Shown here: in pieces, positions 47,277-60,100 of the stretch
How the letters are laid out: each line of letters begins with the position of its first letter
How positions within the stretch are numbered: the stretch's first letter is position 1
From: Triops longicaudatus
Lineage: Eukaryota > Arthropoda > Branchiopoda > Notostraca > Triopsidae
Assembly: GCA_022885665.1 (NCBI GenBank)
Contig: JAGQDJ010000625.1
Location: 85,262 to 149,261 of the forward strand
Length of the DNA: 64,000 bases
Direction of reading: 5' to 3'
Made by a program: the position numbers and the translations under genes
Notes under the pieces: model-generated
Told to the model about the DNA's origin: nothing
Database searches by the model: none
What the model saw: only the letters and a program-made list of their open reading frames with translations

Positions 47277-50200
47277 TTACAAGTATTCGCTGACGAATAC
47301 TGTTTTCCTTTCGGGGCTTATGCAAACTTCTTCCCCGTTGTCCATGTACGCTACGGGTGATTGCGTTAAGGCGAGACTAAGGTGTTCAATGGACACGAAA
47401 CTTGGCATTCCGTCCATGGCGATTCGCGACTCTAATAACTGTCTTTGCTGGAATCGCTTAAGCACTGCGGTACGTCCTCTATGGGATCGTTTCCGGTAGT
47501 GGGCCGCAGCGTTTACATTCGCGTTGGGTTGTTTGGCAAGATTGGCCTCGTTTAAAATCGACGGCCGAGATGAGCTTCGGGTCGGAGGTCGTAACCTCTG
47601 CTTATCGTCCCACTGATACTTGGCAAGTTCAATGGAAGACCGTAATGACTTTGGTGCCGCTTCCAATGAGGGATCTTGAGGTTTATTGTCCGTTTGGTTG
47701 TTGTTTGATGCGATGTGATAGAGCGATAACATTGAATCACTCTTAACAGGCACCGTTACCAGCAACTCTTGACCATGAGAGTCGTCCACCATATCCAAAT
47801 CATTCATTGACAGGGAGGTGATCAACCCACGAGGCGGCGGCGCGTCCGGCGCTGCTGCCACGTGGCTGTTCCCGCCAACTGGCAAGGAAGAGACACACGT
47901 CACCAATCCATGGGCACTCTCACTGGCTGTCTTAGTATTTACGACAAATGTCTCTAAGCCGTTGCACAAAATGCGATATGTGCTGGAGCGCGTTATTTTT
48001 ACCCGTTTTTCGGATTTATCCACTTGAGGAGCTTCTTCCACTTCCGAAACTTCGTTCAAATTTTGTCGGGAGGTCCGAGTGTCGTGGAAGACAAAATCAT
48101 CGTTTGCGTCAACGGATTCTATATCAGAATTGTTATCCAGGCTGATTAGCGTGCCGCACGAGCCAAGCGTCTCTGAAAGTGTCGCATAAATAGGCTCAAT
48201 GCGCATCTTGTCGGGCGTCGATTCTAAACTTGGTAAAGGATCACTGTATAATGGTTCAATGGAATGCAAAGGGGGCGGAGAGGACATCACGGGGACTTTA
48301 ATCTTCCCGAAACTACTCAAGGATGAAGAGCGCAGCGTGTCTTGATTGAGTGAATCCGGAAGAGAAATAGGACCGAAGGAATTCAATAAACCGTGATGGT
48401 GAGCATGAGAATGGCGGCGATGTTCGTAAGCGGACACGCCCATTCGTGAGGTTTTGCGGTCACGCCCTAGACAACACAACCACAATGTTATTAAAAATAT
48501 ATATATTTTTTTCTCTAACCTTCGCGTGTTCAATTAACTAACAATTTCTACGCTCCACAGCTTGTGCTATTGACATGTCCACAGAAAGTTGCTCAAAGTA
48601 CAATAGATATGAATGCCGCCTTTAGTGTCTAAGGCCTATGTATATTTGTATGAAGGTTCTACTGAATAAGGGCATATGCAGCAAAAAAAATTGGAGCACA
48701 TTTAATCCTTTTCGTTTCCCATGGATTTTAAATCCTATTCTTTGCCAAGCTTTTCCATACATAAAACGTAAAAAACATATACCTCGCTTGTTGTCTGCAT
48801 TCGTCAAGCCCTGATTGTCCGTCGCCATCAAGCTTGCAAACAAAGATCCATTGGTTAAAGGAAATTTCACTTCGTTCGGCTCATGGTTATATAATCCCAA
48901 ACGAAAGCGTTCTTCTTCGTCTGTCAAATAACAACCATAGAAAATATATAAAAAAGTGAAAGAAGGCATTCAAAAGAAAAAAGTGGAGAAAAATCAGAGA
49001 AGAGAATCAGTGGAACAACAAGACAGGGAAACAGGATGGGCTAAGCCTGTATTGTTGGACTCAAAAAGAGAATCTTTCATGGCTTCGATAATACTCACCA
49101 GTTGTTACGGCGATTTCTTTATGTAACGGTGGAGGACCCACAGCAGCTGCGGGACGAGGCCGAGGCTTGGGTTTCGGTTTCAGGGAAAGAGACATCCAAT
49201 GCCGAAAGGCTGGGTCAACCGAGGTCATCAAAACTACCAAGAATATTAACTGGGTGACGCCCAGGCCTAACACGGTAGCTGAGTAAGGCCAATTTGGCAA
49301 ATATTCTTCATAGAAACTTCCCATGACCGATAACACCTGTTAAGCATAAATTCAGTTAAATACCAAGTTTTAGAAAAGATTTTTTTTTCATAAAAATGCA
49401 AAGTAGGCTTGCGCCTGTTGATAAATAAAAAGTTTGCATCTTAAAGAATTTTCATAAAGTATAGCGGAAGCCCACTACGACCCGCAAAATGTTTTGTGTT
49501 CGGATTATGACATACTCAACGATGGATGTTTCACAATAAATGTTAAGTACGTTATATATATATTTAAGTAACTTAATGCTATTCGAATGTGATAGGTCTA
49601 AAATTTTAATGGCAAACTAACATACTGTTGGAGTATCAAATGCAATACTCCAATGAAAAATGAAAAATATTTACCGCAATGAAAAATGTACCGAAGTTAA
49701 ATTGTTTCAAATAACAATTTAATAGTAAGATATTATGAAAACATCGTTTTATTGAAATATTTAATCATACCTGCAAGGAAATAAACTGAAGCCAAAAACA
49801 TATATATAAAACAATATATACATATATACAAAACATATATATATAAAACAATACATATATATAAAACATATATAAAACAATAATATCGATTATCATAGCT
49901 CAGGTCAAGACCATTTTTTTTTATAGGCAACACTAAATAAGTTTACAATAAAAAACATTCGAAAATAAACTTAGCAGACTCTAAAGAAATTTCCCCTATC
50001 CCGCTCCTAGAAACTGATTACGGGAACAATGAGAAAAAAAATCTAATAAAAGGGAAAGCTCTGTTTGGTTAATCAAATGGATACTTTATCTGAAACAGTA
50101 AGTCACGCACTATTTTAAAACATTATTTATTTAAGTTTAGACTGAGAAATAAACCTTCATGTGACTGAGCTTGTGGCCATAAAACCTTCCAAATAAAGCA

Positions 50201-53200
50201 AGTAAAAACAGACGCACCAGAAGTTCCCTTGAACTCAATTCAGCACAATCGTAATCTGCGCAAAAGGCCTTTAAAAAAAAAATCCCAAGACCTGAATATG
50301 CACTGACCAACTCGGATAAAGAAACGCTAACCACAAAGAAGAGAAAGTTAGAGTACTTGGCGTAGCTTACGAACAATGGAAGCATGTTTCTAGTAAATCG
50401 TATATACAGGCATACAGGCAAACCGACAGATTCAGAGCATCCACTTTTATAAATATTGAAAAAAAAAAAAACTCTGGCTATGTCGAAACTGGATTTTGCA
50501 GTTTGACAAGAGGCAGGTGCGTGTTTCTACTACTGGTACCCTCGTACGAGCACTCATATCTCGTATGCATTGTCCTCTACAGTTACAGTTACTTAAAAGA
50601 CCCACTGAAAAGGGCTAAACGGGTTAGAAGGCCAGAACTTGAATAAAGAGCTTGGACTTGCAGCCAGGAGTTCAAAGCGCTACAGAACGGGAGGTCAATA
50701 GGCGCTTATAACGTCCCGTTATCTTCTCCAAAAAGAAGTACAGGCTATAGGCAAAGCAGGATAACACATGAACTTGCCAGGCCTGGCTTGTTATGCTTCT
50801 CCTCTCTTTTACTGCCAGCATGAGTGTATCGGAGAACGGGAAAGGTCCTACTCCACTGTTCTTCTCTCACGAAACAGTTGATGACCACTTAGACTAAAAA
50901 TGCACTCTACCAACTTTTAGGAGTAAAAAGATAGGGCCAAAGAGTGAGCGGAGTTTCCATTGTCGTGTTCTTGAACTTGGAATTTCATTTTAGATGGGCC
51001 GTAAATTTTGATACTCGAGGAGACATTTTCCTCGAAAAAACTAAAGGACTTCTGGGGAAAAAAAACACTCTGGACACTTTTGTATCGATATATTCTACTA
51101 TTTAGTAGGTTTCTGGACTGTTCAGTGCAATATCTTAATTTCAAGTTTCGAGCCTGTTAAGGTGATGCAATAAATGAAGTTCCGAACCAATTCGTAATTA
51201 GTATTACAACTCCACTAACTTTGCCTAATTGACTCAATTAAAAAGTTCTAATTCTGGTTTGTAGATCAGTGCAAGGAATTTACGCATCAAAGTTACGAAA
51301 TGCTGCATAATCATGTCCAAAATCGTCGTAAAAAAATACCAGAAATGATACCCTAAAAACCATATTGCTTAAAAATCGAAAACTGAGTCTACCCAGATCC
51401 TTTTCCTCTCACCACAAAAAAAAGAAGATATTCTATCTTCCAGCTCGAGAATAAGCTATCAATAGTCCCTTGTCTTCTTCGAAAGGGTCTTTTACGGGGC
51501 TTGAGGGGGCTAACTCCTGCTGTTTATCACTATGGGATTCTGAGTAACAAAATTCTCAAGTTCGAAGGCCGTGCAACAACTTTCTCTCTTCTTTCTTACT
51601 TTTTTTACTTCGTTATTTTTTGCATTTTTATAAGGACCTATCACGTTTGAAAGACTAATGATTATTTCGCAAATAAACCAAGCGTGATGACAGTCGTGAT
51701 TGCTGCTGTTCCATGATTAAAGTAACGCAGAAAACAAAACAAGTTATGACATAAAGTAACGACAACCTTGTGGCTTTATTATGCATGCGTCACTGAAAAA
51801 AAAAATAAAAATGAAAACGATGTTGGGATAGATCCAATCGTTGATTAAGTGAAGGTGAATATTTATTAAAGGGTTTGATCACGATTCTAAACGAGCAATC
51901 CAACTGTCGTGGTACCAACTTTGGTAAACAAATTACCTTAAGCAATCTGGATGTCCGTTCACGAAAATTAAAAAGAGTATTCTCCACGAATTTTTCATAT
52001 TTGGCAAAGACTTTGACTAATTTAAATTTTTAACGCAGTTTAATGGTAACATAAACTAAATCTGCTGCAAAATAGTTTCACAACAGTTACTTGTAAGTCT
52101 CAATCCTTCATTAATTAATTTCTCAATCTTTAATTAAGCAAAAAGTTATGTATATTTACCGTATTGTGTACTTCATTGCTTACAAACCAGAACTGCGGTA
52201 ATTGAGAGTTACAGATATACATGCGCCTATCGTTCATTTCCAACTGTCACGAGAATATAAAATGGATAAAAAATACCATTGCTGGGGTAAGGAATCGGGA
52301 GGTTATGACTGAGGAAATGAAGGTCATGAAAGGTAACACGGGACGTAGAAAATTCTGAAATTCTACTGAGACGAAATGAATCAGTTCTTCAAAATAAAAA
52401 ACGGGTTCGCAAAAAGCATTGCTCCTCCTCTGGTGTTGTAAATTGTCTCTGGAGGATAATTTTTGCAATCTTTCTCGCTGGCTACATTCCGTAAAACATA
52501 GACATGTGAATTCTAAAGCTAATAATTCAAGGGCAGTTCGCAGAAACTTCCCGCATTCCAAGTAGACAAATTCTACAGACAAAAAGCGTATAAAAACCAA
52601 CTGAAGACTTCTGTCCAAGCATCACAAGCAAGCCTTCCTCACTTGTAGCAAGTAGGCCTACGGATAGCCAAAGTACAGCTCCGAACTCTAGAATGCATCA
52701 GGTAAGTGCTTTATTTCGAACTTATTTCGATTTAATGAATAAAATGAATTTTTAAAATGAAAATAAAAAACTCTTTTTTCCTTTACATTAGCACATCTTA
52801 CATTAGTATACTTTACATTAGCATAATTTAAATTTGTATAACCCTAGTTTCTATGCGCTAACTCACAAGAAATAATCGTTATTAAAACTAATAATATTAA
52901 CAAATAGTACGACATGGGACGAGGTTAAACATGGAGTATTAATTGCTATACTCTTTTATCTTATCTTACAGGTAATCATTTTGTCGGTACTGGCAATGCT
53001 CGCAGCAGGAAGTTGGGCAAGTGGTTACGAGACGTTCAAACAACCAGCTCCAGAATACTACAAGCCTCCAGTATACGGAACGCCGTACAAAAAAACTTAC
53101 CAAGAGGTGTACCCTGCGGTAAGTCCTTATTATAATCACAGTTCAACTACACATAGAAGCCCGAGAGCTTTTTTGTTGACTATTAATATTGTTTATAGCC

Positions 53201-56200
53201 CGCCAAATACGAGTACAAGTACGCTGTTAATGATTACTACGGCAATAAGCAATCCAAACATGAAGAAAAAGATGGGTATGTCACCAAGGGCGAGTACACC
53301 GTGCTACTTCCAGACGGCAGGCTACAGAGGACGCGATACATTGCTGACGAATACGGGTACCGAGCTTATGTAACGTACGAAAATGGTTACGCTGCATACC
53401 CGGCTCCTGCCTACGTGGCTGAACCTGCGTACAATCCTAAGCCTGCGTACGAGCCTAAGCCTGCGTACGAGCCTAAGCCTGCGTACGAGCCTAAGCCTGC
53501 ATACGAGCCTAAGCCTGCATACGAGCCTAAACCGGCATACGAGCCTAAGCCTGCATACGAGCCTAAGCCTGCATACGAGCCTAAGCCTGCATACGAGCCT
53601 AAACCGGCATACGAGCCTAAACCGGCATACGAGCCTAAACCGGCATACGAGCCTAAACCGGCATACGAGCCTAAACCGGCATACGAGCCTAAACCGGCAT
53701 ACGAGCCTAAACCGGCATACGAGCCTAAACCGGCATACGAGCCTAAGCCGGCATACGAGCCTAAGCCAGCATACGAGCCTAAACCTGCGTATTAGCCTAA
53801 ACCTAGCTACATGCCCACCCCATACAGCAAAATGCATTAATAAGCAGTGAAATGTTCATTCTTTTACAGCAATTTACGTTTTTGGAATACACTTTACTAC
53901 TTTTCTAACAAAACCAAGTACTCAAGAAGTTAAATGTACTGATGAGTGAAGCGCCTGATATCAAATGTTAGTGATTCTTAATATAATTCCAGGTTAATCC
54001 TTTCAATGGAAAATTGCAAGTAAATAACAGAAAATGTACTGTTTCTTATGTATATAAACAAAGTGATTTTGATAACTAGTTTTTCTCCGGAAACCATTAC
54101 AAGAGCAAAGACTGGGAAAGTTTGTTTCATAAACCATTTTCGCTTGCCCTGCGGGCAATGATCCACTGAGGGTTAAAGCTCAACAAAAGCCCTAGATATT
54201 ATGTACTGTACTTTACATCATGTATTACACATAAATGGAGGATACGAAATCAGTCTCGAGTGCAATGACCTTCACTAATTCCCTATCATTGCCAAACCTT
54301 GATCTTTAGCATTTGTAACCCAAATATGTGCTTAGGTTACCAAGGGGGTTGAATAGGATTACAATAAGCTAGGGGTAAAATTCCATTCAAAAGCCAGGAT
54401 GCAGCTTTTTCACACGGGAAAGCTGGTTATTATTACGAAAGTTAAAGTAAACAAAAACAAAATCACTTTAAAAACTAAATCGACCTTTTGTCCCCCTGAG
54501 CGCTGAGTTCTGCGCGCAAAATTTGCGCTCCATAAGGGAGGGAGAACAAAGGAATGTCACAGTAACTAAGGGTCAAGAGAATTCTTGAACCTTTCTTGGA
54601 GCTTGCTTAAGAGATTTAACCCACCAATCGTAGAACTGTGGTGATAGAGCGCAAACAAAAGGGAGGTTTAAGATCGCGGTAAAGAGGAAGGAAAACCTGT
54701 CAGACACAATCCATGACAAGAATACGTAATGCAGTTCTGCCATTGAACTTGAGCTTTAACCTAAAAGTAATCTGAATAAGTTTTTAAGAATCTTCCCTTT
54801 ACACAACTCGCCCAGCTAGAATTATATGAGCTTGCTTTGAAATTTTGTTCTGAAAAGTGTTTACCCAAGTTATCTAAACGTGTCAACGACCATGAATTAT
54901 TGAGGAACAGATTGGTGGACATAAAAGTGACAATTGGCGGATGTGTAAGCGTGTTTGAATTGGGAGTGAGGAAGGAAGTAAGGATTATTTTTAGATTTTT
55001 TTACGGTTATTTTTTGAGAGTGCAAGGGATTAGGCCTATTGTGCGGGGCACAACGGAGAGTACGACGAACTTTGAGAAGCTGGGGATTGAAAAACCTTGC
55101 CTGAGGGATATTGTAAAAGTAACTGACAGTCAAAGGTGAGGAGGGAGCATAAAATTCGGAACGAATTGTAAAATGTTCGACAGATCCATAACGGTTATAT
55201 CAGCTGGTGGCTGTGGATTATAGTGTCTGACAAAATCGCAAAAAATACATTGTGTAATAAAATCTCACGAAATACAAAGCTCTAGGGATCATCTAGGCAT
55301 TTGAGCTGTACGAAAGACACTAATACGTAGCAGACTTAAGAAATCAACCAAAAGTAATCAATGTTATACAAACTAAGATTCAATTCATATTCTGGCTTAC
55401 GCACGACCGGCAAAGATTCGTATATTGTAGAGTATCTTTAGATAATCCAAATATGAAGACGAGCAATAAATCTATGAGTTTACTACGTTCTCAACCCCAT
55501 TTCTTAACTTGTATCACCTTTGGTATATGATTTTTTGGTTGCAGCTATAAATCAACTAGTGAGTGACTTGAAATTTGACGTAACTTTGAACTTTTGCTCT
55601 GATATCGGAAAATTTACACCCTAGAACGACACGAGCTGCCTTAAACTGTCTTCGTTATTCTTAAATGACTTTGTAAACAAGTTTTATTGTTCAAAAGCTG
55701 TCTATCAATTTTAAATTTGTAATGCTTTAAATCCTCCACAGTGTTCAACACCCTAAGGCTCTGAACTACCATGGTACCAACACACGACCGATTACGTTAA
55801 AAAGCGACGACCGGAAGCCGTCAAATTACAACATACGAAAAGAAAAAAATATATATTTTTTCTCCACTAAATTACCTTAAAAAATATAAAAACTCTTGAC
55901 CATGAAAAAGTCATGTAGGTTCTCACCTACCAACTTTTTTCATTTTCGATGAAGAATGTAAGTGTTAACACTCCATGACAAAGCACAATTCCTTCACATT
56001 TTTTTTACAATTAAAATGTTGCTTTAAAACGAAGTTGTTCGAAAGCTAAGAGACATTCGTCAAAAGTACCGCTATACTTGTCCTATCATAAAGTTAATAG
56101 CTCATTAAGTATCAGTCATATCAACGTTGCATTCCAGCCCCCTTGAACTTCTTACTGACCAGTAGAGGAAGATGGTAGGTGACGTATGCGAGGACCAAGA

Positions 56201-57161
56201 TCGCGGCGACCGTCGAATGCCTGGGGCCAATCCAACTCTCGGGTAATATTTCCAATCCCGCTAGTTCTTGCATTGGAGGTTGGTGTTGATGCTGTTGGTG
56301 AGGATGATGATGGTGATGATGATGCATTTTTTCCGAACCAAAAATGGCAGGCGGCGTGAAAGGTCCCGATGCGTAACGGGGATTCGTAAACGGCAAAGTT
56401 CCGGAACCCCGGGAAGTATTATCCGAGCCGGAAGCGCAAGTACCCAGTGTCCGTAGATCCGATCCCGATCCCAGAGGTTGTCCTTTGAGTTTGGCGGTGA
56501 TGTGGGTCACTAACACCATAACACACCCCGCCAACGTGGCTAACAACAGCCCCGTGTGTAAACACAACCAAACGAGATTGAACCGTTTGTCCAGTACATG
56601 GGGCAAAAACGCACAAGCGCTGTCTTCCGTGTGGTTGTATGCAATTTTCACCGGCTCGGACACATTAAATACAACCTTGGTTGGGTAGCTGGAGTGGGAG
56701 GAGGAGTCAGTACCAGCAAAGAGAGCCGCCACACCCACCAAGATGCTAATGATAGCCACCACGACGACATGGTACCGGACATGGGACCTTCGAACACTTA
56801 GCCGGTACTTGTACGGCCACCGAAGCAAGCACGTTCGGTCGAGCATTAAAGTGGTTAACAAGGCAGCTTGTAAAGTATGTGCGGCTGACCACCCACACAC
56901 CAACGCTGAACAAATCGGCGCGGTCGCTGTGTCATCGGCGACTTGATCAGGCCGCAAGGAACCTCGGATTAAGGACAATAAAGCGAGTCCTAAAGCGAGG
57001 ACGGCGCTGGAGACATCCGCGGCGAGGAGGGCCACCAGAAGGACATCTAAAGGTCTCCAGTGTTGACGGTACGTGTGCAACAGTTTGAGCAAGGACACGA
57101 CCGCTAAACTAAATAGCGACACCACGGACAAACCCAGCCAAACAGCAGTAGTTCGATCCAT
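47277..57161 (-). CDS. Orphan 7TM receptor with very long cytoplasmic tail, 4 exons
   Basis: Probable rhodopsin-like (class A) receptor with unknown ligand. Exons 57161-56160, 49336-49099, 48920-48783 and 48466-47277 sum exactly to 855 aa. Seven hydrophobic segments are visible: TM1 about 7-28, TM2 37-66, TM3 ending LMLDRTCLLRWPYKYRL, TM4 VVVVAIISILVGVAALF, TM5 VWLCLHTGLLLATLAGCVMVL, TM6 AAILVLAYVTYHLPLL and TM7 VLGLGVTQLIFLVVLM. DRY is DRT, TM6 has YHLP in place of CWxP, and NPxxY is absent. Loop 3 is long with a run of seven His. The tail after TM7 is about 460 aa, Ser/Pro-rich, starting with KPKPKPRPRP. The splice between TM6 and TM7 spans 6.8 kb. The predicted N-terminus before TM1 is very short, so an upstream exon may be missing. 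Confidence 0.7.
49337..52588. other. Receptor intron 1, left part
   Basis: Non-coding DNA within the 6.8 kb receptor intron. It holds an AT-rich tandem repeat at 49798-49885. Minus frames at 50137-50421 and 52247-52618 lack any recognisable domain. Confidence 0.5.
49798..49885. repeat. AT-rich tandem repeat
   Basis: Four to five imperfect copies of a unit of about 18-24 bp, built from CATATATATAAAACAATA. Confidence 0.8.
52589..52596 (+). promoter_or_regulatory. TATA box of the cuticle protein gene
   Basis: TATAAAAA lies 97 bp before the ATG at 52693 on the same strand, which suits a leader of about 70 nt. Strong TATA promoters are common for cuticle genes. Confidence 0.6.
52693..53795 (+). 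CDS. R&R chitin-binding cuticle protein with 20 hexapeptide repeats
   Basis: Structural exoskeleton protein. Exons 52693-52701, 52972-53118 and 53199-53795 give 250 aa. The first exon codes only MHQ, as in many arthropod cuticle genes, and completes a signal peptide MHQVIILSVLAMLAAGSWA. The R&R chitin-binding domain spans about residues 53-105: YEYKYAVNDYYGN, DGYVTKGEYTVLLPDGR, RYIADEYGYRAYVTYENGY. From 53433 to 53792 come exactly 20 units of 18 bp, one NPKPAY then 19 EPKPAY, rich in Pro and Tyr and suited for cross-linking. The stop TAG sits where the next unit would have GAG, and 14 more in-frame codons follow. The gene lies on the + strand inside the large intron of the minus-strand orphan receptor. 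Confidence 0.92.
53433..53792. repeat. 18 bp coding minisatellite, 20 copies
   Basis: Units of GAGCCTAAGCCTGCATAC type run without any length change. Silent changes group them: early units use CCTGCGTAC, then CCTGCATAC, and a central block uses AAACCGGCATAC. This shows recent block duplication. Open frames on the other strand here are side effects of the period. Confidence 0.95.
53796..56159. other. Receptor intron 1, right part
   Basis: Non-coding DNA between the cuticle gene and the first receptor exon. A 100-codon + frame at 54837-55139 shows no domain. The left end must be the cuticle gene 3' UTR. Confidence 0.5.
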
Positions 57162-60100
57162 TTTCGGAGTGTGTTCACCTTACCTATGTTAAAGAAAAAA
57201 TAGCGGGGCGTAAGGAACTCCATATATAGCAAAACATACGATTCAATTGGGGAATTCTGCATGAAAATGCTACAAGCACAAAAGTTGGATAGGTTTATGG
57301 GGGCTAGTAAGGTTGAAAGTGGTAAGGTTGACACACAGTGTAGGTTACCTTCACGGGTAAATTAGGTGTAGGGAGTGGTTTCCAGTAGGCGTTGGTTTAT
57401 GGGGAATGCGCTGTAGTAGGTATCGCCCTAATGCCCTCCTATATTATGCAGGGCACTTGGCTGGAACACCCAAATTACGATCGTAAAAATGGAGAAAAAA
57501 ATATTAACGTGTATACAGGATGGTACGTGACGTATTGAAGAGCCGGGGGACGCGATTTTTGTGCCCAGTGCCAATGGGTTCACGTTGACCTTCACCTATC
57601 CGCCCTGGAACCCGGAAATGTCGGCTCTCAACTCATCCTTACGTCTCGGATTACAGCTTCTGGCTGTTTTCAAAGCAGGTTCGCATTTTATTGATTGGCA
57701 TTGAAGCTTTATGATGTATTCTTTGATTTTACATAATAAAGACCATGAAAGCGGTACTTTTCTGGCGAGTTCATTGTTGTGCCCCATAGAAAAACGAAAG
57801 CCTTTTTAGACTAAACATACTTCATGTTCCAGGCGTAACAGTTCCGTGTTTAATTAATAAACTTGATCAATTATGTGTGTTCCAAGTAAGACTCCAAGGA
57901 ACAATTCGTTGTCAGGTAAGCGGAACTTCATTTTGGACAACTTCCTCCTTTTTGACTGGATCATGCTCACTTAGATTCTACTGGATTTCTGAATCCTTTA
58001 GACTCACAAACGAAGTAATAAACTAAACGACTTATCGAAAATAATAGATATCTCCAAAGACTCAGTACTGTTTACTGTTCGGCCACCATTATATAATTAA
58101 AAGATACGTGACTTTAACGCGCTACTATCGCGCTATTCGTCTGAAATGCTCAATAGTTCCGTAGCGCTTTTCGCTCTGAAGTGTCCGCGTTAAATCAGAT
58201 TGTTTTTGAATTTCCAACTTTCCTCGCAATTTAACGAAGATATTAGTGGCATCCAGCTGTGAACGCTTTGAAAAACCGGTGAGTGCACGTACCGACTCGC
58301 TTTCGAATATTTCAGCCACGTGCAAGGAGCGTCTCTGTCGTAAAGTTCAATTTTTGTCACGCTAGTTGATCACCTCTTAAACGACGTCTATTGGTCCTGG
58401 CAAAACTTGTAAAGTTTTGCTAGAGCTAAAAGAATTCAGGCATTCATCTTACCACGACTAGATTCACTAGTTTCTAATCTTTTTTTTAAAAAAAAAAAAA
58501 GTATTCTATATTTTGCGTGCAATTTTTATAGTTCTAACTACCTAATATCTTATGCAGCTCAAATTCTTGAAACTTTTCCCAAATTTACGTCCTTAACTCC
58601 CAAATTCTTTCGCGGTGCCGCAGAACAACGTCCCACATGTTTTGAGTTGGTAACCAAGCAGTCCTTCCATTCCAATGTGGTCATTTCCTTTTCTTTTGTA
58701 ATAACCAATTACGCAATTATGTCATGCATCACAAGCACGTAACTCCAAATGTTACAGACCTGTCATTGGCCTTCCTTGCTTACTTTTAGCTGCTAGCAAA
58801 AATTCGCTCTAAGAATGCTCCGTTAGCAATGCAGAGCCAAAAGTTATCGTCGCACTGTAAAAATGGGTTCTCAAAACAAGTTCATTACGATGTCCTAAAA
58901 TGAGTAGTTGATACTCACAGTTAAAGTAAATACTCAAACATGGCTTTTGCCGCTTCAATATTGGGAGGCAGCTCTCAAGACAAGCACGCTTAGCTCAAAA
59001 TGAGAAGGGGTTAGTCTCAAAATTGAGTCGGAAAAAGCGTACGTGGCCAGGAACGGGTTCTATTCAGCAACTGTATATTTACTATCCCTTGCTAATTTTG
59101 GTTCGGATTCCTTAAGTTCTTCATTAATGGATGGATATTGGCAAAGGAAGAATAAGAACGTCGTTTAGCAAAGTTTCCAATCCCGAAACACTGTAGCCTA
59201 AGTTGGGAGCTTCACCCGTGGTAATTATGTGGGCTGGGTCAGGACCGCGCTTTTTCGTCGTTTTGACAGCAAACAAAGCCTTTCCAGTGACTAGTCAGGA
59301 AAAGTTTTGAAAACAGCTAGAAGATTACTAAAGTTTGTGAAATGTGAGTTATCCTTTCGTTGTTAAGAATTCCACTTGTCGGCGTAGTGAATGCGCCAAA
59401 AATACTTGAAATTGTTATGTGACAAGGATTGGATTCTCCACTAGAGCTCCCTAGACAGAGTGCTGCAACAACTTTTACGTTTTCAACAAGTCCATGGTGG
59501 TGATGCGTCTCAATTTATGAAGATAACTCACAATATCGGTGTGCGATTTCATCCCCCTGGCCTTACTATGTCAAATGAAGCATCTTAACATTGTCCAATG
59601 TGTAGATAATGTTTTATGAATGATGTACGGGACGCTGGAACAATGGCTTTGTTAGTTGCAAATACAGAATTGATTAATAGACTTAGGCCACCGACCGGTC
59701 TATTCTGTGTCCTGTAAAACCTCATGCACATGTTAACGTAGTGTGAGCTGTGAATGTTGCAAATCTTTACTTTGTAACTGTAGCCCATGGTTTAGTTTTC
59801 TGCGAAAGTGTTTCGTAATGCTTGCAATTGTTGGTTGAATATTTCCAAGTGCTTCTTGAATCTTAGTTTTATAGTTTTATGCTGGTGTCTCTCCTTTGTA
59901 TCCACTCAACTCCGTGATTTATCACTTTGTCTTTTAGATTCTTATTTCTTTATTTAGTGAAACATTTTTTTAAGTGACTTCTGCTAGAAATTTTGCTTAT
60001 TTCTTGTGTGGATTGTTTTGCCCCATTTTTGTGATTTTTTTTAACTTCCTCATTTCCTATATTCTTAAGATTTACTGTGTCCGTTTTGTGATTCATATAT

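Noticed and set aside
50137..50421. 94-codon minus-strand frame with hydrophobic stretches
   Set aside because: No recognisable family, and it lies in an intron with an AT-rich context.
52247..52618. 123-codon minus-strand frame
   Set aside because: No domain, and it overlaps the promoter of the cuticle gene. Hydrophobic content fits reversed AT-rich DNA.
53433..53792. Regular repeats resembling a CRISPR array
   Set aside because: Units are contiguous, without spacers, in frame within a cuticle gene of an animal.
53322..53837. Long minus-strand frame and two further + frames across the cuticle repeat
   Set aside because: An 18 bp period keeps frames open by itself. The peptides (RLVCRF-like repeats) are shadows of EPKPAY.
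54837..55139. 100-codon + frame in the receptor intron
   Set aside because: No family resemblance, no signal peptide and no neighbouring exons.
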